Shown here one piece after another: positions 7,069 to 13,884 of a stretch of DNA of 13,884 nt; positions within the stretch are counted from its first letter, which is position 1; each line of letters begins with the position of its first letter. A program made the position numbers and the translations under genes. The stretch spans positions 9,959 to 23,842 of the forward strand of contig BDDC01001403.1 of assembly GCA_001662425.1 (NCBI GenBank). Reading direction: 5' to 3'. The notes under the pieces were generated by a model. It saw nothing but the letters and a program-made list of their open reading frames with translations, made no database searches and had not been told where the DNA came from. The DNA comes from Chlamydomonas sphaeroides (Eukaryota; Chlorophyta; Chlorophyceae; Chlamydomonadales; Chlamydomonadaceae).

Positions 7069-10000
7069 CTGATGGCACGGGAGGAATGTGCGGGGTGCAA
7101 AGCAGGGCGTCAGGGGGCTGTGTCTGTTGTCTAAAAGGTGCGAGCGACAGCATAGCTAGCATGGGGCGTGAGGACGCCAACTAGCAGGCCGCACGGCGGC
7201 AATGGGACTGCCAATGCACCAGTAGCCGCTGGCAGTATCCTATCATGTGTACCACGGCGCTGCCGGCAAGCGCAACCCACAGCTGCTCCACCAGGCGGTG
7301 CTCCGTCTCCATGACCGCCGCCAGGTGCCGCTCCGCTGCCACCTTGGCGCTCACGTCCATCTGGCGGTGGTGCAAGGGCAGGGCAGGGCAGGGCAGGGCA
7401 GGGCAGGGCATGAGCGACGGTACGACGACCTCGTGGGAGGGCGGGCACGTGTGTAGCTTGTCTCCGGCACCAACACACACCTGGCCCACCACCACCACAG
7501 GCTGGCCCGTGACCGGGTCCGTCATGCCCGTCGCCCAGATCTCGTGCCACGTCATCGCCTCGGCCTCCTTCTGTTGGCCCTCCTGTTCCACCATTTCAAT
7601 GTGGTCGTCTTCGGCCGTGGCCGTCTCCTCGGCCGCTGCCTCAGACTCAAAGGTATGTTCGGCCGCATCTGATGGCGCCTCCACGCCAGCAACGGGAACC
7701 TTCATGACCACTCCCGGGGTTCCCGACGACAACCGCGAGGCACGATCAAATCCAACCATGCCAAGCCGAGTCACCGCCGGCTTCGGCACATTGGAGCGAT
7801 CGGCGGCAGCAGGCTCGCCTGCGGCATCTTCGCCGCTGCCGCCACCAGAGCCACGGCGGCAGCTTGGCGGTGGCACGCTGCCGACCAGCGCGCTCGACGT
7901 CAGAGGCGCCATGGTGATCGCCACGAACGCCAGGCTCTCTTCCGACAGCTGCAGAGGCGAGCCGCCGTCCACGAACGCGGCGGCGCCGTCGGTGGCGGCA
8001 GCTGGCGGCGACGGCGGCGGCGGCGGTGCGGCGGCAGCGGCGCGGCGCTGCGCCCCGCGCAGCGGCACCGGCAGCTGATCCCAGGAGCTGCCGCCGGACG
8101 CTTCAGTCGCTGCGGTCTCTCGCAGCAGCAGCAGCGAACGAGCGGTGGGCATGCTGCTGCGGATGGCTGCGGCCTGCGCCGCATGGCTCACGCCGGGGCC
8201 GCCGCCGCCGAAGCCACCGCTGCAGGCGACGCCTGCAGCCGAGGCAAGGGCGCTCACGGCGCCGCTGGTGGGGCGCGTGGAGGATGGTGCGGTGGCGAGC
8301 GACAGCGCAAAGGCGAGCGCGCGGGAGTTGCTGGCGGCCGGCGGCAGCGACAGCGACGCCCGCGGCGGCGGCGAGCCGTACGACTCATTACCGGCGTCGG
8401 TGCCGGCGCCCAGGCGGCCGGCGCTGGCGCGTGTACCGCGGCCCGGTCCAGCGCTTTGGCCGCGGCTGCTTCCAGTGGCCTGTTGGTCCATGAACGGGAT
8501 GAAGCCGCCAGCTGTTGCCCGGGCGCGCCTCGACACACAGGACGTGGTACGGCACCGTTGCACAACGCGCGCACCGCCGCCGTCGCCGCCGCTGTCGCCG
8601 CCGCTCGCTGCGCCGTAGTCGTACATGTAGCGCATTTGCGTACGGGCAGCGGAGGGAGTGGCGGCGGCGGCGGCGGCGCCCATGTTGCTGGCTGCATCGA
8701 AGCGGTCGAAGATGCCAATGGCGGTGGCGGGCCGCGGTACGACGGGCGCGTATTGCACCGAGCCCGCAGGGCTGGCGGGCGGGGTGGTGGCGGCGGCGGG
8801 TGCAGCGGCAGCTGGCGGCGGCGGCGGCGGCGTGATGCTGGGCCGTGACAGCAGCATGACGAAGGTCGACGTGGCTGCGGCGGTACGGCAGCGGGGGCGC
8901 AAACGTGTGATTACAGTAATCCAGTACGACACAGACAGAGAGCGAGTGGTGAGGCGGCCGGCTGTGGAGCGACGTGCGTGCAGCCAGTCACACCCCCATG
9001 GGCACGGGTACGCAAGACGGGCGCATGCAGCAGCGGCAGGGTGTACGGAGTGTGAGGGTGTACGGAGTAGTATGAGGCGCTGCGTCTAGCCTTTGATAGG
9101 GGCCGTGCGTCTTGATTGCAAGGACAACACATGCGCTGCCATCCATGCTGTGCACGCAGAATGAATCGTATGTGTGCTTGTGCTGTGCGACGCGGCGGCG
9201 CGTGACGTGACGCGGCATCGTGTGACGTGACGGTGCGGGCATCGCGTGATGAGTCAGCGGCGGGGTGGTGAGGCGGTGAGGCGGTACAGCAGCGCAGCAC
9301 GCACCCAGAGGGTCGACGAATCCCGAGTTCGTCCCACTCCGCAGCGGATGGTGAGCCAGCGGGCTGAAGGCGCCGGATGCCGGCACGTCGCCTCCGCCGC
9401 CGCATGAGCCGGTGACGGCCACAGCCGCTGCCGCCATGGCCCTCAAGGAGGGTCGGCGTGTAGCGCCGCCCCAGAACGAGCCGCCCTCGCTTTGGCTGGT
9501 GCCGCTTCGGCCGGCGGGTAGACTCGTGCTGCCCTGGCCGCCACGCAGCGGCGGCACGAGCGACCATGCGCTGGCGCCGGCGAGCTGGCTGCCTCGCCGT
9601 ACAGGCCGTACGGCGCCGCAGCCGCCAGGGGCCCCGCACGCGGGGCTCTGATCGCCGTCATCAGAGCTGGCGCTGGCGCCCATGCAGGCGACCTTGACGG
9701 AGGCCAAGCGGCGCCGCCCAGGAGCCGGGCCCCAGCCGCCGCCGCCGCCGGCCGCCGCTGGCGCTGGCGACACGGCGGGGTGCGGCTCGCTCTGGCTTGC
9801 CGTGGACAGCGCCGTCACGGCCTCAGTCGCCGCTGCCGGCAGCTGCGGGTTGGACGTGGAGGGCTGGCGGCCGAGTCCGGGGGGCTCGGCGGCTAGGTTG
9901 CGGCCGTTGGTGGCTGTCGTCCGGGCCATGGCAACGGGTTGGGCCGTCAGGTCCGTGGCGCCAGCGTCTGCCCAGTCCCGCGAGATGGCCGGCGGGCGGC

Positions 10001-10819
10001 TGGCGGTCGCTGTGCGGCTGTAGTGCGATAGGCTGGGCGGCGCGGGCATCGCGGCAGAGGATGGCGCAGCGCCTGACGTGGGCGGCGCGAGGCTTGGCGG
10101 CACCAGCACGACGCCGCTCCAGACGCCGCCTGGCCGCGCCACCTCCGCCAGCATGGCCTGGTGCTGCTGCGGGTCGCGTGAGAACAAGCGCGACAGCACG
10201 TCGTTGCCGTCGTAAGCCCGGGGCTTGCGATGGCCGTAGTAGTCGACGGAGCGCCGGTTTTGGTGGAGCACGGACCCGCGCTGGGTGAAGATGGTGATCA
10301 TCGCTGGGCTGGCGAACATAGCTATGGCGTCGCGCGCCGAGGTTACTTCCTGCAACGAGGGGTGTGACGCAGCAATAAGTTGATTTTCAAGTTACGTTGC
10401 GGCGATGCTTGCGGTTGAGATGTATGTGCTCCTGCCCAGGTAGGCGGCACGCACGCGCATCCCATCGCCGGCGACGCAGCAGGATGTTGCATTGGAAGTA
10501 GCCCACGATTTGCGTGTCCAGCACTTACATCGGCGTTCTCGCTCGCAAGCTGTGGCAGCATGTCGCCGCCGGGCTCTTGCTGCACAAGCCACGCACGATG
10601 GCCCTCCATCGTTGTGTCGGCAGCATATGCTGGGACATGGGGCTGCTCAACCTTGCCATAGTCGTAACGAGCAGCTGCGGAGGTCCCGGCTGCACCGTCC
10701 AGCTTCAAGGAGCTGGCGGGTGCGCCCTCATGACGTGGCCTGTCGCCATCCGCGGACAGAGCGTGTTGCGCTCTTTTGCGCCGACTCCGCAGCGGCACAC
10801 ATGCACTGAGTAGCCACAT
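4708..10819 (-). CDS. PAS-domain class III nucleotide cyclase, predicted guanylyl cyclase (12 exons)
   Basis: It is predicted to make cGMP from GTP. Exons run high to low: 10819-9305 (5' part damaged), 8874-7481, 7360-7281, 7068-6930, 6740-6713, 6526-6489, 6311-6227, 6042-5921, 5713-5581, 5426-5388, 5175-5084, 4773-4708 (TGA at 4710-4708). All 11 introns are GT-AG with compatible phases, giving 1086 residues from 10349. Numbered from there: PAS N-half 1-87, low-complexity insert 88-789, PAS C-half 790-812, signalling helix to about 840 (AERHLAAVMETEHRLVEQ), then LFPRHIL and the catalytic domain. Metal-binding Asp are D893 (LLFADIKGFT) and D937 (VETIGDCYFVAGG). Base-recognition residues are E933 and C1019 (RFCLFGD), the guanylyl-type pair. 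Catalytic N1026 and R1030 (DTVNTASRM) and K1067/K1069 (IKGKGQMETYL) are present. No transmembrane segment is visible in the part read. The start is uncertain: the open frame begins with ATG at 10819, but two frame slips and a TAA interrupt 10392-10526. The 9304-8875 intron sits in low-complexity sequence and is less certain. Confidence 0.93.
4952..5011. repeat. 14-bp palindromic tandem repeat running into (GTAC)n, inside the last intron
   Basis: Copies of GGAGCTCCGTACGG start at 4952, 4966 and 4980 (the last incomplete). Each contains the palindromes GGAGCTCC and CGTACG. The third runs into GTAC tandem units, with one CATA interruption, up to 5011. The array is within the 310-nt intron 5083-4774 of the cyclase. 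Confidence 0.9.
7281..7552 (-). other. PAS C-terminal half and signalling helix
   Basis: TWHEIWATGMTDPVTGQPVV is followed by VVGQ and, after a phase-0 intron (7480-7361), MDVSAKVAAERHL and AAVMETEHRLVEQ. The first part is the last beta-hairpin of a PAS domain. The second is the amphipathic helix that couples PAS domains to cyclase catalytic domains. The helix continues across a phase-2 intron (7280-7069) into LFPRHILQHITEQ. Confidence 0.85.
7376..7410. repeat. (GGGCA)7 repeat in a 120-nt cyclase intron
   Basis: Seven tandem GGGCA units on the plus strand read as TGCCC units on the transcribed sense (minus) strand, where they end 15 nt before the intron acceptor at 7361 and form much of the pyrimidine-rich tract. 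The plus (template) strand has G-runs spaced to allow a G-quadruplex. Confidence 0.95.
7553..10088 (-). other. About 702-residue low-complexity insertion inside the PAS domain, with one intron
   Basis: Between the two PAS halves the protein is Ala/Ser/Gly/Pro-rich, with Ala, Pro and Gly runs (for example SITPPPPPPAAAAPAAA near 8820). An acidic stretch lies just before the second half (AEDDHIEMVEQEGQQKEAEA). The insertion is encoded by 10088-9305 and 8874-7553. No known domain is visible. Such insertions are common in volvocine signalling proteins, but this one is longer than the domain it interrupts. Confidence 0.7.
8875..9304 (-). other. Intron in the cyclase with internal repeats
   Basis: The donor CTGG|GTGCGT (9304) and acceptor GCCGCAG|CC (8875) are compatible in phase 1, and the frame upstream would otherwise reach a stop at 8988. 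The intron holds an exact 14-bp direct repeat AGGGTGTACGGAGT (9038-9051, 9055-9068), a 20-bp-period repeat of GTGACGTGACG (9202-9212, 9222-9232) and the 13-nt odd palindrome GATTACAGTAATC (8909-8921). The exon ends lie in low-complexity sequence, so these exact splice sites are less certain than those in the catalytic half. Confidence 0.65.
10089..10349 (-). other. PAS domain, N-terminal half (cyclase residues 1-87)
   Basis: The reading EVTSARDAIAMFASPAMITI, then FTQRGSVLHQNRRSVDYYG, then LLSR/LFSR-type helices and GGVWSGVVLVPPSL, is the helix-strand order of a PAS fold up to its central strands. It precedes a proline-rich linker. PAS domains sense ligands, cofactors or partner proteins. No haem or flavin attachment residue can be assigned from sequence alone. 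Confidence 0.75.
10350..10819 (-). pseudogene. Damaged 5' part of the cyclase gene (frame slips and in-frame TAA)
   Basis: Three protein-like segments lie in three frames, in order. Frame one (10819-10526, 98 codons) contains DTTMEGHRAWLVQQEPGG and ends in LASENADV. Frame two holds LDTQIVGYFQCNILL (about 10521-10477). Frame three holds GMRVRAAYLGRSTYISTAS, then TAA at 10394-10392, then LENQLIAASHPSLQ joined in frame to the PAS start EVTSARDAIAMF. Each switch needs one extra base, near 10522-10525 and near 10470-10477. An alternative is a real intron from GAT|GTAAGT (donor at 10528) to TTGCAG|GAA (acceptor at 10350). Both sites look good and the intron would be phase 0. I favour damaged or mis-sequenced coding sequence because all three segments read as ordinary protein, but expression data must decide. 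Confidence 0.5.
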
Positions 10820-11530
10820 GCATGTGCTTGGCAGGCAAGTGACTGGCAGCTGCTGTGTGTTCTATCGCTCGTCACGGCTGAAACTTCGTGCCGACGCCTG
10901 CGAACACCGTTTTCCCAAGTGAAGGTAGTTTATTTGCTACTACCTATAATTTGTCACGTATTGAACCTGCCCGGGCTTGCTCTGGTGGCAAATGACGCGT
11001 TGATGATAGCGTTGCGGAGGCGTAGAAGCGTCCCGTGCCCACTGCTGATGCTGCAACTGTGATGGTGTGAGCCTCGATAGCAATACGGGGCACTCGTATG
11101 CGTATGGACTCATCACCTCCCGTTGCGTAAACCGAGGTACGGCGACCGGTTACCTCACAACCGGACGCAAGCTCACCGCAGGAAATGATTCTACATAAAA
11201 TAACAATTGCGAATCAACAATGTCAAGTGGATTTAAGAGGTCATATGTCGCGTGTAAGTTTCCTTAAGCTCGGTAGCAGCGTGAAACTTGCATAAACTGT
11301 TGTGCTGGGATTCTGCGCAACCCGAAACTGCGCAACCATTGTGAAGTGCAGCTCGTGAACCATCAATCTACAAGCCCGTCGATTAAACAGCAGGCTGCAG
11401 GCGAGGTCAGGCTGCGCAACTGCTGAGCCACCGCAACTGGGAAGCCCAAAACCACACCAACGCAGAGGCAACAGAAGGCATACTTTCTCTCAAGTAGCCT
11501 GGTGAAGGTCGTGTCAAATGCCTAGCCGGG
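10820..11530. other. AT-richer gap upstream of the cyclase; no clear gene
   Basis: This stretch is visibly richer in A/T than its surroundings (for example ATTCTACATAAAATAACAATT near 11190, reading across a few bases either side). It could hold the cyclase promoter. Reading the minus strand, AAATTATAGG and AAATAAA near 10935-10955 are TATA-like, about 120 nt upstream of the ATG at 10819. A 7-bp stem AGGTAGT/ACTACCT with a 9-nt loop occupies 10923-10945. Open frames at 11241-11471 are not persuasive. Confidence 0.35.
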
Positions 11531-12055
11531 GTGTCCGTACCGACCTGGACGCCGCACGGTTTCGGCCGCGCCCCAACCCGCCTCCGCCATCTCGCACTGG
11601 CCTGGTACAGCAAGCCACCAATCACCTCGACACCCGTCCTGGTGGCCGAGTCAGACCTCTCATCGCAAGCAAACGCTCGTGGCGTCGTGGGTGCCATGTG
11701 GGTGCCTTCACAGGCGCAACAGCGTGATGTGGCCGTGGCTACTGCAGCCGCTAGTTCTTCGTGCGTCGCGGCACCTGCCATTCTTTCACCTTGCTTTGGG
11801 CGTAGCCGCTGGGCGCGGGCGGCGGCGGGGGCGGCGATTGCGGCGGCGAAGGGTCGGGTCCGGGCGGCGGCCGCGGCAAGCAGAGCTCTGACCGCGGGGG
11901 CCAGGTCGGGTCCTCACTTGGCAGCGCGAGGCGCCACCACCACCGCCGGGCCGGGGCCGAGCGGCAGCGGTAGGCGGGATGGCAGCCCCGGCAAGCGGCC
12001 GACGAGCTCGGCCTCACGGCAGCTGGCTGGCGGCGCCAAGCGGAAGCGTACGTAG
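11531..12055 (+). CDS. Unrecognised open frame with basic C-terminal tail; strand uncertain
   Basis: The function is unknown. The frame is open for 175 codons to TAG at 12053-12055 and has no ATG near its start, so it would be an internal or terminal exon. The first part is fairly protein-like (LALAWYSKPPITSTPVLVAE). The second part is Ala/Arg/Gly-rich and ends in ASRQLAGGAKRKRT, a possible nuclear-localisation-type tail. The Gly/Ala/Arg codons there are mostly GGG/GCG/CGG, which often marks the antisense of a Pro-rich frame. Indeed the minus strand is open at 12308-11751 with a run SPPQSPPPPPPAPSGYAQSK. I cannot decide which strand is coding. Confidence 0.25.
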   Translation: MSVPTWTPHGFGRAPTRLRHLALAWYSKPPITSTPVLVAESDLSSQANARGVVGAMWVPSQAQQRDVAVATAAASSSCVAAPAILSPCFGRSRWARAAAGAAIAAAKGRVRAAAAASRALTAGARSGPHLAARGATTTAGPGPSGSGRRDGSPGKRPTSSASRQLAGGAKRKRT

Positions 12056-12308
12056 CGGTGCTGGCAGCTGAATTGGCGGCGAGGGTGTCGGAGACCGTGC
12101 TGTCTTGGAAGTCGTTTTGTTCAGGGGGGCCCTGCGGTGGTTCCTGGCTATGCCTGGCTGGCTGGTGGCGGCTACTGCGGTCGTGCCCGTACGCTTTTGC
12201 TAGCGTGAAGCCAGCAGGGGGAGGGGCGCCAGCCACTTCTTGATCGCAAGCGTGCCCCGGCCTGCCGACCGTGTCCGGGATTCCGGGTGGAGGGACCAGG
12301 GTTTGCAT
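11751..12308 (-). CDS. Alternative Pro-rich open frame, minus strand
   Basis: The function is unknown. It has 185 codons with high GC at third positions and a Pro-rich segment (PPPGPDPSPPQSPPPPPPAP) like the hydroxyproline-rich spacers of volvocine cell-surface proteins. It lies upstream of, and on the same strand as, the cyclase, so it could in principle be a far 5' exon of that gene or a separate gene. No splice link was established. It overlaps the plus-strand frame at 11531-12055, and at most one is likely real. Confidence 0.2.
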   Translation of the reverse strand: MQTLVPPPGIPDTVGRPGHACDQEVAGAPPPAGFTLAKAYGHDRSSRHQPARHSQEPPQGPPEQNDFQDSTVSDTLAANSAASTATYASAWRRQPAAVRPSSSAACRGCHPAYRCRSAPARRWWWRLALPSEDPTWPPRSELCLPRPPPGPDPSPPQSPPPPPPAPSGYAQSKVKEWQVPRRTKN

Positions 12309-12556
12309 CCCAAGCCAGACGAGTGCGTGCCGGCACGCATGGCCCTAGTCGGTAGGGCAGCGCGCGCCTGCATTTCGACACCTAAAGCTGATAGATGAAG
12401 CCCCGATAGTTTGGGGCGGCCGGAGGGCCCCAGACGAAAGGCGGGTTTGGGGCTACGGACCTTTGGCCCTTTTCGCCTTCCGACAGGGACATCTGGTCAT
12501 TTACCCTTTTCACCTCACCTGCCGGGGATGTATGTGGCGCTGCGGCGGCGGTGGGC
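12056..12556. other. Gap before the coiled-coil gene
   Basis: No convincing coding frame is visible. The stretch 12380-12480 is rich in short inverted repeats (for example CCCCGATAGTTTGGGG at 12401-12416). The 100 bases before the ATG at 12557 may be the 5' UTR or a 3' splice region of the following gene. No TATA box is evident. Confidence 0.4.
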
Positions 12557-13884
12557 ATGGAGATCAACAAGACGGAGTTCTTCGAGGCCAAGCTCAGAGT
12601 GTGGGCCGCGGCCAACACCAAGAAGCGGCACCGCGTCCGAGCCCTTGGCGGCGAACTGGCCAGAGGCGCGGGTGCCAGCTGGCAGAAGCAGCAGCGGCAG
12701 GAGTGGAACGAGGGCAGCGAGGAGGATCAGGGTGAGGAGGAGGACACGGTTGAGGATGGGGCGATCCGTCGAGGCTCGGTCGAGGGAGGGGAGCAGGAGG
12801 GGCTGCAGGCCGACACAGGCGGCGCTGGCAACAAAGGCGAGGAGGACGCGCGGCGCCAGTGCGCTAGGCGGCGCAGCAGTGCAGCGGGCCGGTGCGGGCC
12901 TGCGCAGCCGCAGCCGCGGCGGCCAAAGCAGGAGGCGGGCACGGCTGCAAAGGGCCACACAGTGCTGGTCGTCCTGGCGGCCGCCAGCGTGCCCGCGGCG
13001 GCCGCCGGGGCCACGGCCGCAGGCAGCGCCGCGCTCGGCAGGCGGGCGGGCACGGCTGGCCGCCGCCGGGCGTGGTGCCGCCGTGGCCCAGCGGCAGTCC
13101 ACCCCTTGGCGCCGCCACTGCCGCCGCCACCCCTGGCCCTGACGCCGCTGCCTCTACGCCGCTGCCTCCACCCCTGGTCTGGCCCTTTCCTCCGCACCGG
13201 CCCTGAAGCCAGCCCTAGCCTCCAGGGCCATGGCGTCGGCCGCCGCAGCTGCCCAGCGGTGGGCGGCGAGCCGGCGACGCCGCGGCCCTGGAGGCAAGGC
13301 AGGCGCTGCTGGGGCAGGAGAAGGCAGAGCTGCAGCGGAGGGGCATGGCGCTGGAGATGCAGAGCGCAGAGCTGCAGCGGCAGAGCGCCGAGCGCTTGCA
13401 GCAGCTGATGCAGCAGAGGCAGGAGCTGGCGCAATCGCAGGGCCTGGCGCTGGCGCAGGCGGGCCGGCTGGAGACCGCCACCCGGCGCATCGAGCAGCTG
13501 CAGCAGGAGGCAGCAGGAGCCGAGCTGCGGCGGCGGCTGCGGCGGCAGGGAGCGCGGCGGGCGTGGGTGATGGCGCGGGCTCTGGGTTCTTGCGATTCAT
13601 CGTGTCGCGTTACAGCGGCCAGCCCCAGCTATGCTCCCCACTCAGCTCGAGAGCAGCTGGCCGCACTGAGGATCCCCCTTGCCGAAGCCCACGTCCCGTC
13701 GCCAACCACCCATATTGAGGATGACCTAGTGGCCGAAGTGGTGACAGTAGTGATAGCACATAAGATAGATGGCCGGAGCACCCTCAGGTGCCAGCCACAG
13801 CAGCGCGCACCCAGCGCGCGAAACAACGCAAGACATGGTGCCACTATCAGCCCAGGGCCAGAACCACGCAATTACACTGCGCAA
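12557..13884 (+). CDS. Unrecognised acidic/Ala-rich protein with C-terminal coiled coil, runs off window
   Basis: The family is not recognised. The start is chosen at ATG 12557: MEINKTEFFEAKLRVWAAA is clearly protein-like and is followed by NTKKRHRVRALGG, a Gln/Trp segment (ASWQKQQRQEWNEGSEED) and an acidic run. The middle (about 12850-13200) is Ala/Gly/Pro-rich and no single frame is convincing. From about 13145 to 13275 phase 3 looks best (GLALSSAPALKPALASRAM, then ASAAAAAQRWAAS). From about 13279 phase 1 is a strong coiled coil with Leu/Gln/Glu heptads (ALLGQEKAELQRRGMALEMQ, AERLQQLMQQRQELAQSQG, TRRIEQLQQEAAGAEL, ending near 13530). It stays open to the window end. Removing one G near 13275 would join phase 3 to phase 1. 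The phase changes are either unseen introns or indels. Confidence 0.55.

Noticed and set aside
7245..8078. 277-codon open frame on the plus strand
   Set aside because: It is antisense to the low-complexity exon of the cyclase. High GC and few stops make shadow frames long here, and its protein shows no domain.
8988..9304. Continuation of the cyclase PAS exon as coding sequence to a stop at 8988
   Set aside because: The reading becomes His/Thr/Pro/Cys-rich, passes through tandem repeats and would end the protein before the intact catalytic domain. A GTGCGT donor at 9304 and an acceptor at 8875 fit in phase.
10392..10394. Variant genetic code (TAA read as Gln), as in some ulvophyte algae
   Set aside because: Only one such codon is seen, it sits beside two frame slips, and the rest of the gene uses ordinary codons. 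A mutation or data error is simpler.
4708..12308. Functional pairing of the IQ protein and cyclase as a Ca2+/cGMP module
   Set aside because: The genes are only convergent neighbours across 3 kb of repeats. Neighbourhood is weak evidence of shared function in a nuclear genome.
12515..13434. Long minus-strand open frames opposite the coiled-coil gene
   Set aside because: They are Leu/Pro/Arg-rich mirror readings of Glu/Gln/Ala codons. The plus strand has the heptad pattern and an acidic N-terminus typical of real protein.
1..13884. tRNA or rRNA genes, CRISPR arrays, insertion sequences, LTRs or replication origins
   Set aside because: Looked for by eye and none seen. No array of regularly spaced identical repeats, no cloverleaf candidate, and no terminal inverted repeats with a transposase or reverse-transcriptase motif.

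Overview
The window looks like nuclear DNA of a GC-rich green alga, most likely a volvocine chlorophyte (Chlamydomonas, Gonium or Volvox relatives). The main gene is cut by many short GT-AG introns, its protein carries long Ala/Ser/Gly/Pro-rich insertions, and its PAS plus class III cyclase architecture is typical of the expanded volvocine cyclase families. One TGTAA (the chlorophyte poly(A) signal) lies just beyond a plus-strand stop. No bacterial or organellar signature is present. The taxon is inferred, not proven.

Layout. (1) 1-1679, plus strand: the 3' part of an IQ-motif (calmodulin-binding type) protein. At least one intron is well supported, because removing it restores a canonical IQ motif. 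(2) 1680-4707: about 3 kb without a convincing gene, rich in microsatellites, short palindromes and tandem repeats. (3) 4708-10819, minus strand: a PAS-domain class III nucleotide cyclase. Twelve exons were rebuilt by hand. From 10349 to 4708 the exons give a continuous 1086-residue reading with phases kept across all 11 introns and every catalytic landmark present. The base-recognition pair is Glu/Cys, which predicts a guanylyl cyclase. The PAS domain is split by an insertion of about 700 residues. The 5' end (10350-10550) carries two apparent one-base slips and one in-frame TAA in otherwise protein-like sequence. (4) 10820-11530: a comparatively AT-rich gap. (5) 11531-12308: overlapping open frames on both strands, strand undecided. 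(6) 12557-13884, plus strand: an unrecognised acidic/Ala-rich protein ending in a strong heptad-type coiled coil and running off the window, also with apparent frame slips.

The IQ-protein gene and the cyclase gene converge on the repeat-rich 1680-4707 interval. A shared role in Ca2+/cyclic-nucleotide signalling can be imagined, but nothing in the sequence shows it. Apparent single-base frame slips occur in three separate genes, so sequencing or assembly indels are at least as likely as real gene decay.
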